From NCBI RefSeq assembly GCF_001602095.1, contig NZ_CP014991.1, forward strand, positions 248,001 to 312,000: 64,000 nucleotides of DNA. The letters are read 5' to 3'. Both the position numbers and the translations under genes were made by a program. The notes under the pieces were generated by a model that ran no database searches, had not been told where the DNA came from, and worked only from the letters and a program-made list of their open reading frames with translations. Numbering within the stretch: position 1 is the first letter of the stretch; each line of letters begins with the position of its first letter. Shown here in pieces: positions 16,278 through 25,554 of this stretch. The DNA comes from Helicobacter himalayensis. Its GTDB lineage: Bacteria > Campylobacterota > Campylobacteria > Campylobacterales > Helicobacteraceae.

Positions 16278-17162
16278 TTATTTTGTTGATTTGGATTTGT
16301 TGGAATTTTTGTTTTGTAGTAGCTCCCTTGCTTGAGCTGCCTCTTTACTCTTTGGATAGTTTGCAATAAGGACTTCCAAAAAATTATTATAATTTGTTAA
16401 ATCTTTAATCCCCTTGAAAGACAGCGCGCTATGAAGTAAAAGTGCGGGGATATATTTGCCTTGCTCGCTTAAACCAACGCTTTGTTTATAATAACGGATA
16501 GCAAGGTTATAGTCTTTTTGCAAATATGCCACCTCTCCTAGGTAAAAAAGCACTTCCGGTTGATTGTAATTTAGACTTTTAAGCCACAGCAAAATTTCTT
16601 TAGAATCCTTATAGCGCCTAGCATTAAGATATTCTTTTGCCTGTGCGAAAAGTTCTGATTGTTTTGTTTTATCAAAAGTTTTTGGTTTAGAATCTTGAGT
16701 TTTTTTAGATTCTTGTGTAGTTGTATTTGGCACATTACCAGCGTTGAGCTTTTCTAGTTGTGCAAGGATAGAATCTTGAGTTTTTAGCACAAGTGCTTGC
16801 ATTTCTTTGATCTGAGATTGCAGAAGCGCGATATTTTTACTCTGTTCCTCGCTTTGCTTTTTAAGATTTTCTAGCTCTGTTTTTAGTGTTAGAATCTCTT
16901 GCTCATTTGTTGATGCCTTGTTTGCAGTGGTTTGAAGCTTTTGACTTTGGGATTCATAGAGACTTTGTAAGCCTTCTTGAGACTGCTTGATTTCATCTGT
17001 TTGAGATTGCAGATTTTCGGTGATATTATTAAGGCTTTGGATTGAGTTTTGTAGGGTGGATAAGTCTTTTTTTGTAGCCCCACTTTGCTTTTCAAACGCA
17101 GAAGGCTCTTTTGCAAAGGTGAAAAGCACAAGGAGCAAAAAAAGTGAAAATATCTTCATCAC
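16278..17162 (-). CDS. ybgF: Tol-Pal accessory protein YbgF/CpoB
   Basis: A 294-residue periplasmic protein. A signal peptide (MMKIFSLFLLLVLFTFAKEP) is followed by a long Gln/Ser/Lys-rich coiled coil (about residues 25-135), then a linker, then tetratricopeptide repeats (about 165-290, with AKEYLNARRYKDSKEIL, VLFYLGEVAYLQKDYNLAI and PALLLHSALSFKGI). This is the YbgF/CpoB layout, which coordinates peptidoglycan synthesis with outer-membrane constriction by contacting TolA. The coiled coil is longer than in E. coli. Either of the two adjacent ATG codons could start the protein. Confidence 0.85.
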   Translation of the reverse strand: MMKIFSLFLLLVLFTFAKEPSAFEKQSGATKKDLSTLQNSIQSLNNITENLQSQTDEIKQSQEGLQSLYESQSQKLQTTANKASTNEQEILTLKTELENLKKQSEEQSKNIALLQSQIKEMQALVLKTQDSILAQLEKLNAGNVPNTTTQESKKTQDSKPKTFDKTKQSELFAQAKEYLNARRYKDSKEILLWLKSLNYNQPEVLFYLGEVAYLQKDYNLAIRYYKQSVGLSEQGKYIPALLLHSALSFKGIKDLTNYNNFLEVLIANYPKSKEAAQARELLQNKNSNKSKSTK

Positions 17163-17197
17163 CTTCCTTGTGCTTGTTTTTTAATGTTTTGTGGCAA

Positions 17198-17734
17198 TTA
17201 CTGCACGACTTTAAATTCAACGCGCCTGTTTGCTTGGTAGCACTCTTTTGTCGGCTGTGTGCATACAGGCTTGCTTTCACCATAGGTGACAGTTGAGATA
17301 TTTTGTGAATCTACACCGCGTGTGGTGAGTGCATTTTTTACAGAATCTGCGCGTTTTTTGCCAAGCGCGAAGTTATATTCATCACTTCCAAACGAGTCCG
17401 TATTGCCTTCTAATACGACTTTCACACCTGTGCTTTTTAGTGCGTTTGCTGCTTCATCTACTCTCTCTACCATACTTGCTTGAATATCGTACTTGTCAAA
17501 TTTAAAAAGGATATTTTTCAAGCTTGAGCTATCAGGCTGCACGAAATTATCAGTGCCTGTTTGCGTTGTATTGTCCGAAGCATCTACAACTTGCACATTT
17601 TGCGCATCAGTCCCTTGCACCGCTACTGCGCCATCTCCACCTGTTGTCACAGTCGCATCACCTCCACAACCACTCAAAAATAACATACCACCAACGAGGC
17701 TTCCAAACAAGCCAAGAGTTAAAACCTTTTTCAT
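17198..17734 (-). CDS. pal: Peptidoglycan-associated lipoprotein Pal
   Basis: A 178-residue outer-membrane lipoprotein with the lipobox LFLSGC (lipidated Cys near residue 23), a Gly/Asp/Thr-rich linker, and a C-terminal OmpA-like domain that binds meso-diaminopimelate. VVLEGNTDSFGSDEYNFALG and KKRADSVKNAL hold the conserved Asp and Arg ligands, and NRRVEFKVV closes the domain. It works with TolB and the TolQRA motor in outer-membrane constriction and stability. The gene lies between tolB and ybgF with short gaps. An AGGAGCGAT element precedes the ATG. Confidence 0.95.
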   Translation of the reverse strand: MKKVLTLGLFGSLVGGMLFLSGCGGDATVTTGGDGAVAVQGTDAQNVQVVDASDNTTQTGTDNFVQPDSSSLKNILFKFDKYDIQASMVERVDEAANALKSTGVKVVLEGNTDSFGSDEYNFALGKKRADSVKNALTTRGVDSQNISTVTYGESKPVCTQPTKECYQANRRVEFKVVQ

Positions 17735-17810
17735 TTCAATCGCTCCTTTTGTAAAAATTCCGGTATTATAACTTTTAAATATTTTTTGTCAAGCAATCAA
17801 ACGCGCATTC

Positions 17811-19073
17811 TCACCAATCATAGGCTTGAATCTTTACCTTTGGCAAAGGGAAAAAGTAGCTTTTATTATAATCCAAGCGGATAATGCCTAGCGCACTTTG
17901 ATTTGCGGTGTGTTTGATAAACATAATATTGCTTCCATCTTTTGAGAATGTCGGCATTTGATTTGAGCCTTCACTTGTTAAGCGACGGATATAATCAGAG
18001 TTAAGCGCGATAAGATAGATATTAAAGGTGTTTGCACCAAACTCATTATTGCTTTCCCTGCTTGTATAAACTACTCTTTTATCATAGCTTGAGACAGAGC
18101 TATTATTGCGCCCGTGGAAAACGACTTGCTCCACCGCGCCACCATCAATGCTTGTAGAAAATACATTTGGATAGCCTAGTCTATCAGAGATAAACACCAC
18201 TTCTTTTTCATCATTGATAAATTTTCCACCTACATCAATGCCAGAAAAAGTTGTGAGTTTTTTTAGATTTTTTGCATTGATATCATAAAGATACACATCA
18301 GCTGCACTTCCAGCGGGTGTGAGTGATAGGAGCAGTTTTGAGCCATCTTCGCTTACATCAGAGACCACTGCCATACCATCGCTACTCACTACACCTTCAA
18401 TCGTGTTTGTGGGCAAATCGTATTTTAAAATCGTTGGTTTATTATCAATGTATTTTGTGAAGTAAAGAACGCTTTTATCCTTATTGCCCCATTTTGGGAA
18501 AATATTAAACCCGCCTTTGATGATTTCTTTTTGAAAAGTGAGCGTGTAATCAGCAAGCATAATATCCGCACTTCCAGAAGTCGTGTATTTAGAAAGCACG
18601 ACAGGTTGTTTTATCCACTCAATACTTGGGGCTTTGATATAGGCGTTAATATCACTTGCCATTGCGTGCGCGACAAAGGGAAATTCTGTCAAAAAACCCC
18701 TATTGTAAGCGCGTTCCAACACCTTTGAAGCGGAATTCACATCATAAAGCGCGAGATTCCCAATTATGCCATCGCTTTTTTTTGCCACACTCACACGCGC
18801 AATAAGATCAATTTTTTTGTCTTTGTAGCTTTGAAAATCAATAGAAGAATCTTTCACATCGCCACTTTTTTCTACTTGAAAATGACTACTCACACGCAAA
18901 TCCGCATCAAGATGGGCGATAACTTTTTTCCCATATTCGCTATTGTTAGAAATATGCTCGATTGTAATAAATGGAAGCTTGCTAGAATTTTTGACAATTT
19001 CTAGCGTGGCGTCAATCCCAAAGAGATTCCCACAAAAAAATACAACAAACATACAAGCAAAACGCCTTAGCAT
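17811..19073 (-). CDS. tolB: Tol-Pal translocation protein TolB
   Basis: A 420-residue periplasmic protein. A signal peptide (MLRRFACMFVVFFCGNLFGI) and an N-terminal alpha/beta domain precede a six-bladed beta-propeller. Propeller repeats with the TolB pattern are visible (FNIFPKWGNKDKSVLYFTKY, VVSDVSEDGSKLLLSLT, LTTFSGIDVGGKF, EVVFISDRLGYPNVF and SNQMPTFSKDGSNIMFI). TolB binds Pal and TolA. It heads the tolB-pal-ybgF-slyD run; tolQ, tolR and tolA are not in the window between tolB and gpsA. Confidence 0.94.
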   Translation of the reverse strand: MLRRFACMFVVFFCGNLFGIDATLEIVKNSSKLPFITIEHISNNSEYGKKVIAHLDADLRVSSHFQVEKSGDVKDSSIDFQSYKDKKIDLIARVSVAKKSDGIIGNLALYDVNSASKVLERAYNRGFLTEFPFVAHAMASDINAYIKAPSIEWIKQPVVLSKYTTSGSADIMLADYTLTFQKEIIKGGFNIFPKWGNKDKSVLYFTKYIDNKPTILKYDLPTNTIEGVVSSDGMAVVSDVSEDGSKLLLSLTPAGSAADVYLYDINAKNLKKLTTFSGIDVGGKFINDEKEVVFISDRLGYPNVFSTSIDGGAVEQVVFHGRNNSSVSSYDKRVVYTSRESNNEFGANTFNIYLIALNSDYIRRLTSEGSNQMPTFSKDGSNIMFIKHTANQSALGIIRLDYNKSYFFPLPKVKIQAYDW

Positions 19074-19204
19074 TCAAACTCCTTTGAGATGATTTAGCGC
19101 GCATTATACTAGATTCTCTTTAGAGAAATTTAATTACGCACTTTGTTTTGTGATTTACAACAGCATTTTGTGTGCCTTAATTTGGATTAGAATCTGCGGA
19201 TTCT

Positions 19205-20104
19205 CTAATCCATAAGCGCATTGAGGCTGGTTTTTGCGTCTTTGCCTTCAATGATAGCACTTACTTCGCGTGCTATCGGCGTGTGGATTGCGTGTTTTTG
19301 ACTGATTTGTGTGATAGCTTTTGCCGTGATGACGCCCTCAGCCACTTCGCCAAGCTCACTTAGGATAGAATCTATCTTTTTACCTTGACTTAAGGCAAGC
19401 CCCACGCGGTAATTTCGCGACATTGTGGAATTTGAAGTAAGGAATAAATCTCCCGCGCCAGAAAGCCCCAAAAAAGTCTCCATTTTTCCGCCAAAAAACT
19501 CCCCAAAGCGACTCATCTCTACTAATCCACGCGCTAAAAGTGAAGCCTTAGCGTTTCTCCCAAGCTTCAAACCATCGCAAATCCCCCCAGCAATGGCAAT
19601 GACATTTTTATACGCGCCTGCGATTTCCCCGCCAATCACATCAGTGCCTGCATACGCTTTGATAAAACTAGGAAACAGCGTGCCAAACTCATTTGCAAGC
19701 GCAAGATTCTTAGAATGCACTACTAGCGCGCAAGGAAGCGATTGCATTACTTCAGCAGCAAAGCTAGGACCGCAAAGATAGGCGAGGTTATTTGAATCTA
19801 TAAATCCCTCATAGATGTCGCTTACAAAGGCACTATTTGCGGTTTCTATGCCTTTTGACGCGCAGAGAATCTTGCTTGTTTTTGGAAGATTCACACTTTC
19901 AAGCCAAAGACGCAAGGCATTTGTCGCAATAGCTATAATAAAAAACTCAGAATCTAAACCTTCAGTAATATCTACTTGAATGATATTTGGGCTTAGATTC
20001 TCTAATTTTTTGCGCGAGATGATTTTCACTTGATTTTTTTGTGAAAATGCAAAAGCCAGCGCCTTTCCCCACGCGCCTCCGCCAAAAACACTAATATTTG
20101 CCAT
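19205..20104 (-). CDS. gpsA: Glycerol-3-phosphate dehydrogenase [NAD(P)+]
   Basis: Makes sn-glycerol-3-phosphate from dihydroxyacetone phosphate for phospholipid synthesis. The 299-residue protein starts [19 protein letters not shown] (Rossmann GxGxWG). It contains [24 protein letters not shown] with the catalytic lysine, and [24 protein letters not shown] of the substrate-binding domain, so it is complete though slightly shorter than the E. coli enzyme. It starts three bases after the stop of the symporter gene and is co-transcribed with it. Confidence 0.95.
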   Translation of the reverse strand: MANISVFGGGAWGKALAFAFSQKNQVKIISRKKLENLSPNIIQVDITEGLDSEFFIIAIATNALRLWLESVNLPKTSKILCASKGIETANSAFVSDIYEGFIDSNNLAYLCGPSFAAEVMQSLPCALVVHSKNLALANEFGTLFPSFIKAYAGTDVIGGEIAGAYKNVIAIAGGICDGLKLGRNAKASLLARGLVEMSRFGEFFGGKMETFLGLSGAGDLFLTSNSTMSRNYRVGLALSQGKKIDSILSELGEVAEGVITAKAITQISQKHAIHTPIAREVSAIIEGKDAKTSLNALMD

Positions 20105-20107
20105 AGA

Positions 20108-21517
20108 CTATTTCCAGCATTCTGTGTTTGTTAGCCCAATATCAGAGGCTTTGAAATGTGGGTCAAGCCCGGCTTTGCGTTGTCTTTCATAGTCTTTTAA
20201 CACACGCAACGCGATATTTCCAAGCAACACAATAGCCACAATATTTGTGATCGCCATAATCCCCATAAAAATATCCGCCAAATTCCACGCAAAACCAAAA
20301 TTTATTTGTGTACCAAAAAATACCATAAGCACGGCACTTAGGCGGAAAATATTTAAGAGAATCTTGTTTTCTGTGATAAATTTGAAATTTATCTGCGCGT
20401 AGAAAAAATTCCCAATAAGCGAAGTAAAGGCAAAAAGCACCACAGAAAGGCTTACAAAATGCAGTCCAAAACTACCAAAATAGCCCTCCATCACCCTTTG
20501 CATAATAGGCAAGCCCTTAAGCCCACTCACATCAACACTAGAGCAAAGCACCACAAGCGCGGTAGCCGTGCAGATAATAAGTGTGTCGATAAAGACAGAA
20601 AGCGTTTGTACCATACCTTGTTTTGCTGGGTGAGTTGTATGCGCGCTGGCTGCGGCATTTGGCGCAGAGCCCATACCTGCTTCATTTGAAAAAAGCCCAC
20701 GCTTAATGCCAATCACCATCGCACTTCCTGCAAAGCCTCCAAAAATTGCTTGGAAATCAAAAGCCTTTTCAAAAATATGGTTAAAAGCTTGTGGTAAAAG
20801 TGTGAAGTTATTGACAATCACAAAAAATGCCACGCAAAGGTAGCCCACCGCCATAATAGGCACAAGAATAGAAGTGATGAAGGCTGAAGATTTGTTTGTG
20901 CCAAAGAAAAAAGCTGATACAAATAAGCCCAAAATCACGCCAACAAACACTTTAAAATGCCCCTCCTCAAAGGCTTGCGCGCCGATATAGACTTCAAAAG
21001 CTGAAGTGAGTGTGTAGGCTTGCAAGGCATTAAATCCATAAGCAAAGCAAAAGATGAGAGAGATTGCAAAGCAGATCCCAAAGGTTTTTGAGCCAAGCGC
21101 GGATTCTATATAATATGCCGGTCCGCCTTTGTAGTTGTACGCGCCGTCCTTGCGTTTATACACTTGCGCTAGTGTGCTTTCTATAAAAGCACTCGCTCCA
21201 CCTAAAATAGCAGTTACCCACATCCAAAAGAGCGCGCCGACGCCTCCTGCGCTAATAGCCACAGAAACACCCACAATATTGCCAATGCCAACGCGTGAAG
21301 CAGTAGAAATCATCAATGCGCCAAATGGGCTTACATGTTCTTCGTGCCCGCGCTCGCGTAAGAGTTTGAAAGCATAAGGCAAAAAGCGGATTTGAATAAA
21401 ACGCGTGCGAATGGTAAAATACAGCCCGCAAGCAATGAGTGCAAATACCAAGAAATAGGTATAAAGAAAGCCATTAGCCTCGCCCACAAATTTTCCAATC
21501 CACTCTACAAACTCCAC
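20108..21517 (-). CDS. AGCS-family sodium:alanine/glycine symporter
   Basis: A 469-residue inner-membrane transporter with about 11 helices, belonging to the alanine or glycine:cation symporter family. Signatures are STASRVGIGNIVGVSVAISAGGVGALFWMW and FSNEAGMGSAPNAAASAHTTHPAKQG (in short pieces), the second containing the conserved NEAGxGSAPxAAA loop. Family members take up alanine, glycine or D-alanine with sodium. H. pylori has a counterpart annotated dagA. It precedes gpsA by three bases, and an AGGAGGGATTG element lies before its ATG. Confidence 0.92.
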   Translation of the reverse strand: MEFVEWIGKFVGEANGFLYTYFLVFALIACGLYFTIRTRFIQIRFLPYAFKLLRERGHEEHVSPFGALMISTASRVGIGNIVGVSVAISAGGVGALFWMWVTAILGGASAFIESTLAQVYKRKDGAYNYKGGPAYYIESALGSKTFGICFAISLIFCFAYGFNALQAYTLTSAFEVYIGAQAFEEGHFKVFVGVILGLFVSAFFFGTNKSSAFITSILVPIMAVGYLCVAFFVIVNNFTLLPQAFNHIFEKAFDFQAIFGGFAGSAMVIGIKRGLFSNEAGMGSAPNAAASAHTTHPAKQGMVQTLSVFIDTLIICTATALVVLCSSVDVSGLKGLPIMQRVMEGYFGSFGLHFVSLSVVLFAFTSLIGNFFYAQINFKFITENKILLNIFRLSAVLMVFFGTQINFGFAWNLADIFMGIMAITNIVAIVLLGNIALRVLKDYERQRKAGLDPHFKASDIGLTNTECWK

Positions 21518-21580
21518 GCAATCCCTCCTTTCAAAAGTCTTAATTTTTTTAGAGAATCTAAACTCCTTGCAATTTTAGCA

Positions 21581-22087
21581 TTATTGTTCCCAATCCTTGA
21601 GGCTTTTTAGCACTTCTTGCATTGGGGGCTTTTTAGAGAGATAGGGCTTTAGCTCCTCATCACTTAGCCTGCTCCATATTTTTGTCTCGCCTAAAACCCC
21701 AGCAAAATCCACGCTTGCACGCAAAGTGAGATTCTTGTCTTCAAGTGTGATTTTAGCGTAATAAATCTCGCCACTATCATAGTTATACACCTTGCCATTT
21801 TTGTAAGTGTCAGAATCACCCTCTAAGCCATACACAAAAATTGTCACATTGTCATAGCGTTCGCGCAAGTTTGGATTTTTATTATGAATATCTTTTGCAG
21901 GTGGCGTGCCATCGACATTTGCAAAGCCATAGGCATAATATTTTCCATCTTTTTGGAAAAATTCTACAATGCTTTGACGCCCGCTTTTTCCTATATGTGT
22001 TTTATAGAATCCCGAAAGCAAATCTTGACTTAAACAAAAAGTAAGCGCGCCAAGGAGCAAGAAAAACCCGTTTTTCAAGCTTTTCAT
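21581..22087 (-). CDS. Exported DUF2147-family protein
   Basis: The ATG at 22087, preceded by AAAAGGTTTT, opens a 168-residue frame; the frame extends further upstream, but this start gives a clean signal peptide (MKSLKNGFFLLLGALTFCLS). The mature part has the DUF2147 pattern: LSGFYKTHIGKSGRQSIVEFF, YAYGFANVDGTP, a tract with TIFVYGLE, DSGEIYYAKITLEDKNLTLRAS, and WSRL near the end. These small beta-barrel-like periplasmic proteins have no firmly known function. It is divergent from the outer-membrane protein gene; the starts are about 95 bases apart. Confidence 0.8.
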   Translation of the reverse strand: MKSLKNGFFLLLGALTFCLSQDLLSGFYKTHIGKSGRQSIVEFFQKDGKYYAYGFANVDGTPPAKDIHNKNPNLRERYDNVTIFVYGLEGDSDTYKNGKVYNYDSGEIYYAKITLEDKNLTLRASVDFAGVLGETKIWSRLSDEELKPYLSKKPPMQEVLKSLKDWEQ

Positions 22088-22181
22088 AGAAAAACCTTTT
22101 AAGAGAATTTTAAGCTTAAGTATATCCAAAAATGCTAAAATTGCGCAAAAAAAGTGATATGAATTGTTAGAGGGAGAAGGT

Positions 22182-22877
22182 TTGAAGCGAAATTTGATTG
22201 GCTTGAGTTTATTAGCTTTGTGTGCGTGCGTGTGTGAGGCTAGAATGATTTGGACTGAAGACAAAAAAGAAGTGCGCTATGATTCTGATTTGAAGCCCAC
22301 TGAAGAGATTTTGCAAGAAGTAGAAAAGACGCGTCAAGCATTGCTTGATAAAGCTGCGGGCAAGCCAGAGCCAAAAAAACCAAAAGATCCACGACAAAAA
22401 ATTTATTTAGGTTTCAATCTTAATGTTTTAGCAAGCCCAAAAATAGGCTTAGGCTATGGTATGGGCGTTGAGGGCGGGTATAATTTTGTGGTGCAAAAAA
22501 ATAATTCCCTGCGCCTTTTTGTCTTTTTTGACCGCTTTAGCAATAGTTATAGTGACTTTAACTTTAACCCAAATGTGCGCAATGCTTTTCAAATCTATCG
22601 TTTTGGGATTTCAGCCGAATATCGCGCGTATGTGAATCCTTACTTTGGATTCCGTGCGCGTTTGTTTTCTTTTGGCGTGCGCGATTTTGCGCTTAATTCT
22701 GATACGCTTATCCCCACAACCACGCGCGCCAAAAAGATTGGGATTTTGCCTACCATTGCCTTTGGACCTATTTTTAACTACAAACAGCATGAACTTTTTT
22801 TAGGCTATGATTTGATTGACTACACCTTTGAAAATGGTCCGAGTGTGAATTTTTTGCAATATAGTTTGAAGTTTTAG
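22182..22877 (+). CDS. Outer membrane beta-barrel protein
   Basis: A 231-residue exported protein starting at TTG 22182, chosen because AGGGAG lies 5 bases upstream and the signal peptide then begins MKRNLIGLSLLALCACVCEA. A charged Lys/Pro-rich periplasmic stretch precedes eight or so amphipathic strands with alternating aromatic residues. Examples are KIYLGFNLNVLASPKIGLGY, RLFVFFDRFS and EYRAYVNPYFGFRARLF. The protein ends in FLQYSLKF, a terminal-Phe beta-signal for BamA insertion. It resembles the Helicobacter outer membrane families in pattern; ligand unknown. An alternative TTG at 22164 would add six residues. Confidence 0.7.
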   Translation: MKRNLIGLSLLALCACVCEARMIWTEDKKEVRYDSDLKPTEEILQEVEKTRQALLDKAAGKPEPKKPKDPRQKIYLGFNLNVLASPKIGLGYGMGVEGGYNFVVQKNNSLRLFVFFDRFSNSYSDFNFNPNVRNAFQIYRFGISAEYRAYVNPYFGFRARLFSFGVRDFALNSDTLIPTTTRAKKIGILPTIAFGPIFNYKQHELFLGYDLIDYTFENGPSVNFLQYSLKF

Positions 22878-22931
22878 AAACTTTAAGAGTTTGCAAATTC
22901 CGCACTACTCACAAAACAAAAGGAGGCAAAA

Positions 22932-23540
22932 ATGAATATAAAACAATATTACCTGCAATCAAACGCATTGCTAAATGGACATTTTCTCTTAAGCAGCGGA
23001 AATCACTCTTCTTGCTACTTGCAATCAGCAAAGGTGCTTGAAAATCCACAAATAGCGGAAATCCTCGCAACTGCTTTGGCAGAAAAAATCATGCAATATG
23101 GCTTGAGCGTCTCTTGTGTGTGCTCACCCGCACTTGGTGGGATTTTGGCTGGATATGAGCTAGCACGCGCGCTAAAAGCACGTTTTATTTTTACAGAACG
23201 TGTTAGTGGTGAAATGACTTTGCGCCGTGGCTTTGAAGTAGGGAGGGGCGAAAAAGTGCTCATTTGTGAAGATATTATCACCACAGGTGGTTCGGCTTTA
23301 GAATCTGCTAGATGTGTAGAGGCGCTAGGTGCGGAAATTGTAGGTTTTGCTGGGCTTGCAAATCGCGGGCTTTGCAAGCGCGTAGATTCTGAGCTAACGC
23401 CTAGTCCATTAGCTAAACTTCCACAGGATAAGCCACTTTTTGCCTTGCAAGATTTTGTCTTTGAAATGTATGAACCAAAAGACTGCCCGATGTGCAAAGA
23501 AGGAAGTGTGGCGCTAAAGCCCGGCAGCAGAGGCAATTAA
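22932..23540 (+). CDS. pyrE: Orotate phosphoribosyltransferase
   Basis: Joins orotate and PRPP to give orotidine monophosphate in pyrimidine synthesis. The 202-residue protein contains the PRPP-binding motif [17 protein letters not shown], the flexible-loop region [16 protein letters not shown], and [15 protein letters not shown] near the N-terminus. An AAAGGAGG site precedes the ATG by 6 bases. The stop overlaps the start of the RDD gene by one base (TAATG), so they are translationally coupled, as with HP1257/HP1258 in H. pylori. C-terminal CPMCKEG adds two cysteines of unknown role. Confidence 0.95.
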   Translation: MNIKQYYLQSNALLNGHFLLSSGNHSSCYLQSAKVLENPQIAEILATALAEKIMQYGLSVSCVCSPALGGILAGYELARALKARFIFTERVSGEMTLRRGFEVGRGEKVLICEDIITTGGSALESARCVEALGAEIVGFAGLANRGLCKRVDSELTPSPLAKLPQDKPLFALQDFVFEMYEPKDCPMCKEGSVALKPGSRGN

Positions 23541-24070
23541 TGTCAAAACAGCAAAAACTGCGCTGGCGCAAGACTTTAGCAACTAGAGATTCTCACGCAC
23601 AAAGCGCACGCCTCGCGCAAAAAAGCAAAAAAGCGCCTTTTTACCTCACCGACAGGCTTGTGGCATTTGTTACAGATATGTTTATGATAAATATGCCAAT
23701 TTTGTATGTGGCAACTTATCTTGTGCTAGGCTCTAAAGAGGCATTTTTGGAAAATCAGGTGGTGATTTTTATTTGTGTAGCGCTTTTTGGGATTGTGCTT
23801 TCAATATTTTTTGCGCTAAGTGGGCAGACTCCGGGCTACAAATACGCAGGTTTGCGCCTTATCAATAAGTCAGATTCTAATGATTTATCAGAATCTAAAC
23901 CCAACCCATCATTTTTAATTGCCTTTTTGCGCTATTTGTTGTGGATTGTGAGTGTAGTAAGTATTGTTGGCGTGTTGATGGCACTTTTTAGGAAAGATTC
24001 TCGGACATTTTATGATGTGGTATGTAAAACGCAAGTTATCTCTGTAAAGCCCACAAAGTCTATGTCTTAA
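23540..24070 (+). CDS. RDD-family membrane protein
   Basis: A 176-residue protein starting at ATG 23540, which overlaps the pyrE stop by one base. A basic N-terminus precedes a membrane domain of three helices. The RDD signature is TDRLVAFVTDMFMINMPILY near residue 35 (Arg, Asp, Asp in the first helix), followed by GQTPGYKYAGLRL and the later FLRYLLWIVSVVSIVG and DSRTFYDVVCKT. RDD proteins are small polytopic proteins, sometimes linked to Na+/H+ exchange. The function here is unknown. Confidence 0.85.
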   Translation: MSKQQKLRWRKTLATRDSHAQSARLAQKSKKAPFYLTDRLVAFVTDMFMINMPILYVATYLVLGSKEAFLENQVVIFICVALFGIVLSIFFALSGQTPGYKYAGLRLINKSDSNDLSESKPNPSFLIAFLRYLLWIVSVVSIVGVLMALFRKDSRTFYDVVCKTQVISVKPTKSMS

Positions 24071-24339
24071 GAATCTGGAAAATGTGAGGTAGAAATATTG
24101 CTAGAGGCGAAAAGTAAAAAATCAAAAAAAATATCAAGCAGGCAAAAGCACTTGATAAATCAAGTCAGAAAAAAGCAAAATAGTCTTGCCTAAAAGTGTC
24201 CTAGTGCTTTAAATTTCTCGCGCATTAAAATGTTTTTTAGTAAGATTTTGGCAGAATGTGTAGCTTGTGAAAGGTTTAGCAAAGCTTTAAAGCGGTGCAA
24301 ACTCTATGCAAAGGCTAGGATTATACAGGGGCTAGGATT

Positions 24340-24564
24340 ATGAATGTAGGGATTATCGCACTTATGCTTGGCGTATCGCTTGTTTTGGGATTTTTTGGCT
24401 TGCTGGCATTTGTTTGGGGGCTGAAAAATGGGCAGTTTGATGATGAAAACAAAATGATGGAGGGCGTGCTTTTTGACTCGCCTGAAGATTTAAACAAAGT
24501 TGCTAGCGTTGAGAATAAACAAGACTTCCTACAAGAGCTTATGCACAATCCTAAACATAAATAA
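24340..24564 (+). CDS. ccoS: cbb3-type cytochrome oxidase maturation protein CcoS
   Basis: A 74-residue single-helix membrane protein. MNVGIIALMLGVSLVLGFFG leads to FVWGLKNGQFDDENKMMEG, and WxLKNGQFDD is the diagnostic CcoS motif. CcoS is needed to fit heme and copper cofactors into cytochrome cbb3 oxidase. The polar C-terminus is cytoplasmic. The gene lies 16 bases before the FqrB-like reductase gene. The 270-base region before it (24071-24339) contains no gene I can support. Confidence 0.9.
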   Translation: MNVGIIALMLGVSLVLGFFGLLAFVWGLKNGQFDDENKMMEGVLFDSPEDLNKVASVENKQDFLQELMHNPKHK

Positions 24565-24580
24565 CACATAAGGAGAGAGT

Positions 24581-25546
24581 ATGTCTGAAATCTATGATAT
24601 TGCCATTATCGGTGGCGGACCTGGCGGGATCGCTTCGGCAGTTGAAAGCATAACTTTGGGGATTAAAAAGCTTATTATGTTTGAAAAGGGTGAAAATCAC
24701 TCTGCGACTATTCGTCAATTTTACAAAGACGGCAAGCGCGTGGATAAAGACTACAAGGGACAAAAAGTCGAGCTCAATGGCAACATCTACTTTGTCGATG
24801 GCACTAAGGAAAGCACGTTAGATCTCTTTGATGAATTGCTAAAAACAAAGCAAATTGATGTGCGCTTTAAAAGCGAGATAGAATCTGTGCGCAAAGAAGA
24901 TGAGATTTTCATCGTGCAAACAAGCGGTGGGCAAAGCTTTAAAGCACATTTTGTGATTATTGCCATAGGCAAAATGGGACAGCCAAATAAGCCAAGTTAC
25001 CAAATCCCCTCATCAATCCGCAAAAAAGTGCAATACAATGCAAATAATATAGAATCTAGCGAAAAAGTGTTGATTGTTGGCGGGGGAAATTCCGCTGTAG
25101 AATATGCGAATTTCCTTTGCCAAAGCAATGACGCAACACTTAATTATCGTCGTAGCGAATTTAGCAGGATTAATGAAGTGAATAATGAGCAATTGCAAGA
25201 TTCTATCCAAAGTGGGAAGCTCAAAACGAAGCTGGGTATTGATATAAACGCACTAGAAGATAGCGAGGGAAAAGTCAAAGTATGCTTTACTGATGGCACA
25301 AGCGAGGTGTTTGATAGGGTGGTGTATGCTATCGGTGGGCTTGCACCTGTGGATTTTCTCAAAAAATGTAATTTAGAGCTTGATGATAACGGCGTGCCTG
25401 TGGCGATAAATCACGAAAGCTCGATAAAAAATCTTTTTATTGCTGGGGATATTTTGTTTAAAAGCGGTGGCTCAATCGCTGCGGCACTCAATCACGGATA
25501 TGAAATTGTGCTTGAGATTAAAAGACGCTTGGATTCTGTGCAGTAG
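24581..25546 (+). CDS. fqrB: NADPH:flavodoxin/quinone reductase, FqrB-like (thioredoxin reductase fold)
   Basis: A 321-residue flavoprotein with FAD motif IGGGPGGIASAVE at the start and NADPH motif VLIVGGGNSAVEYANFLC in the middle. NLFIAGDILFKSGGSIAAALNHG is the C-terminal FAD-binding segment. The redox CxxC of thioredoxin reductase is missing. That matches H. pylori HP1164 (FqrB), which links flavodoxin to NADPH and so to pyruvate oxidation. The neighbouring ccoS gene fits an electron-transfer context. An AAGGAGAGAG site precedes the ATG. Confidence 0.85.
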   Translation: MSEIYDIAIIGGGPGGIASAVESITLGIKKLIMFEKGENHSATIRQFYKDGKRVDKDYKGQKVELNGNIYFVDGTKESTLDLFDELLKTKQIDVRFKSEIESVRKEDEIFIVQTSGGQSFKAHFVIIAIGKMGQPNKPSYQIPSSIRKKVQYNANNIESSEKVLIVGGGNSAVEYANFLCQSNDATLNYRRSEFSRINEVNNEQLQDSIQSGKLKTKLGIDINALEDSEGKVKVCFTDGTSEVFDRVVYAIGGLAPVDFLKKCNLELDDNGVPVAINHESSIKNLFIAGDILFKSGGSIAAALNHGYEIVLEIKRRLDSVQ

Positions 25547-25554
25547 GTGTGCGA

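Noticed and set aside
24100-24192. Short basic reading frame before ccoS (TTG start, Lys/Ser/Gln-rich)
   Set aside because: Only 31 codons, low complexity, no ribosome site and no recognisable relative; chance open frame in A-rich DNA is likely.
24581-25546. Thioredoxin reductase
   Set aside because: The fold matches, but the redox CxxC is absent, so the FqrB-type reductase is the better call.
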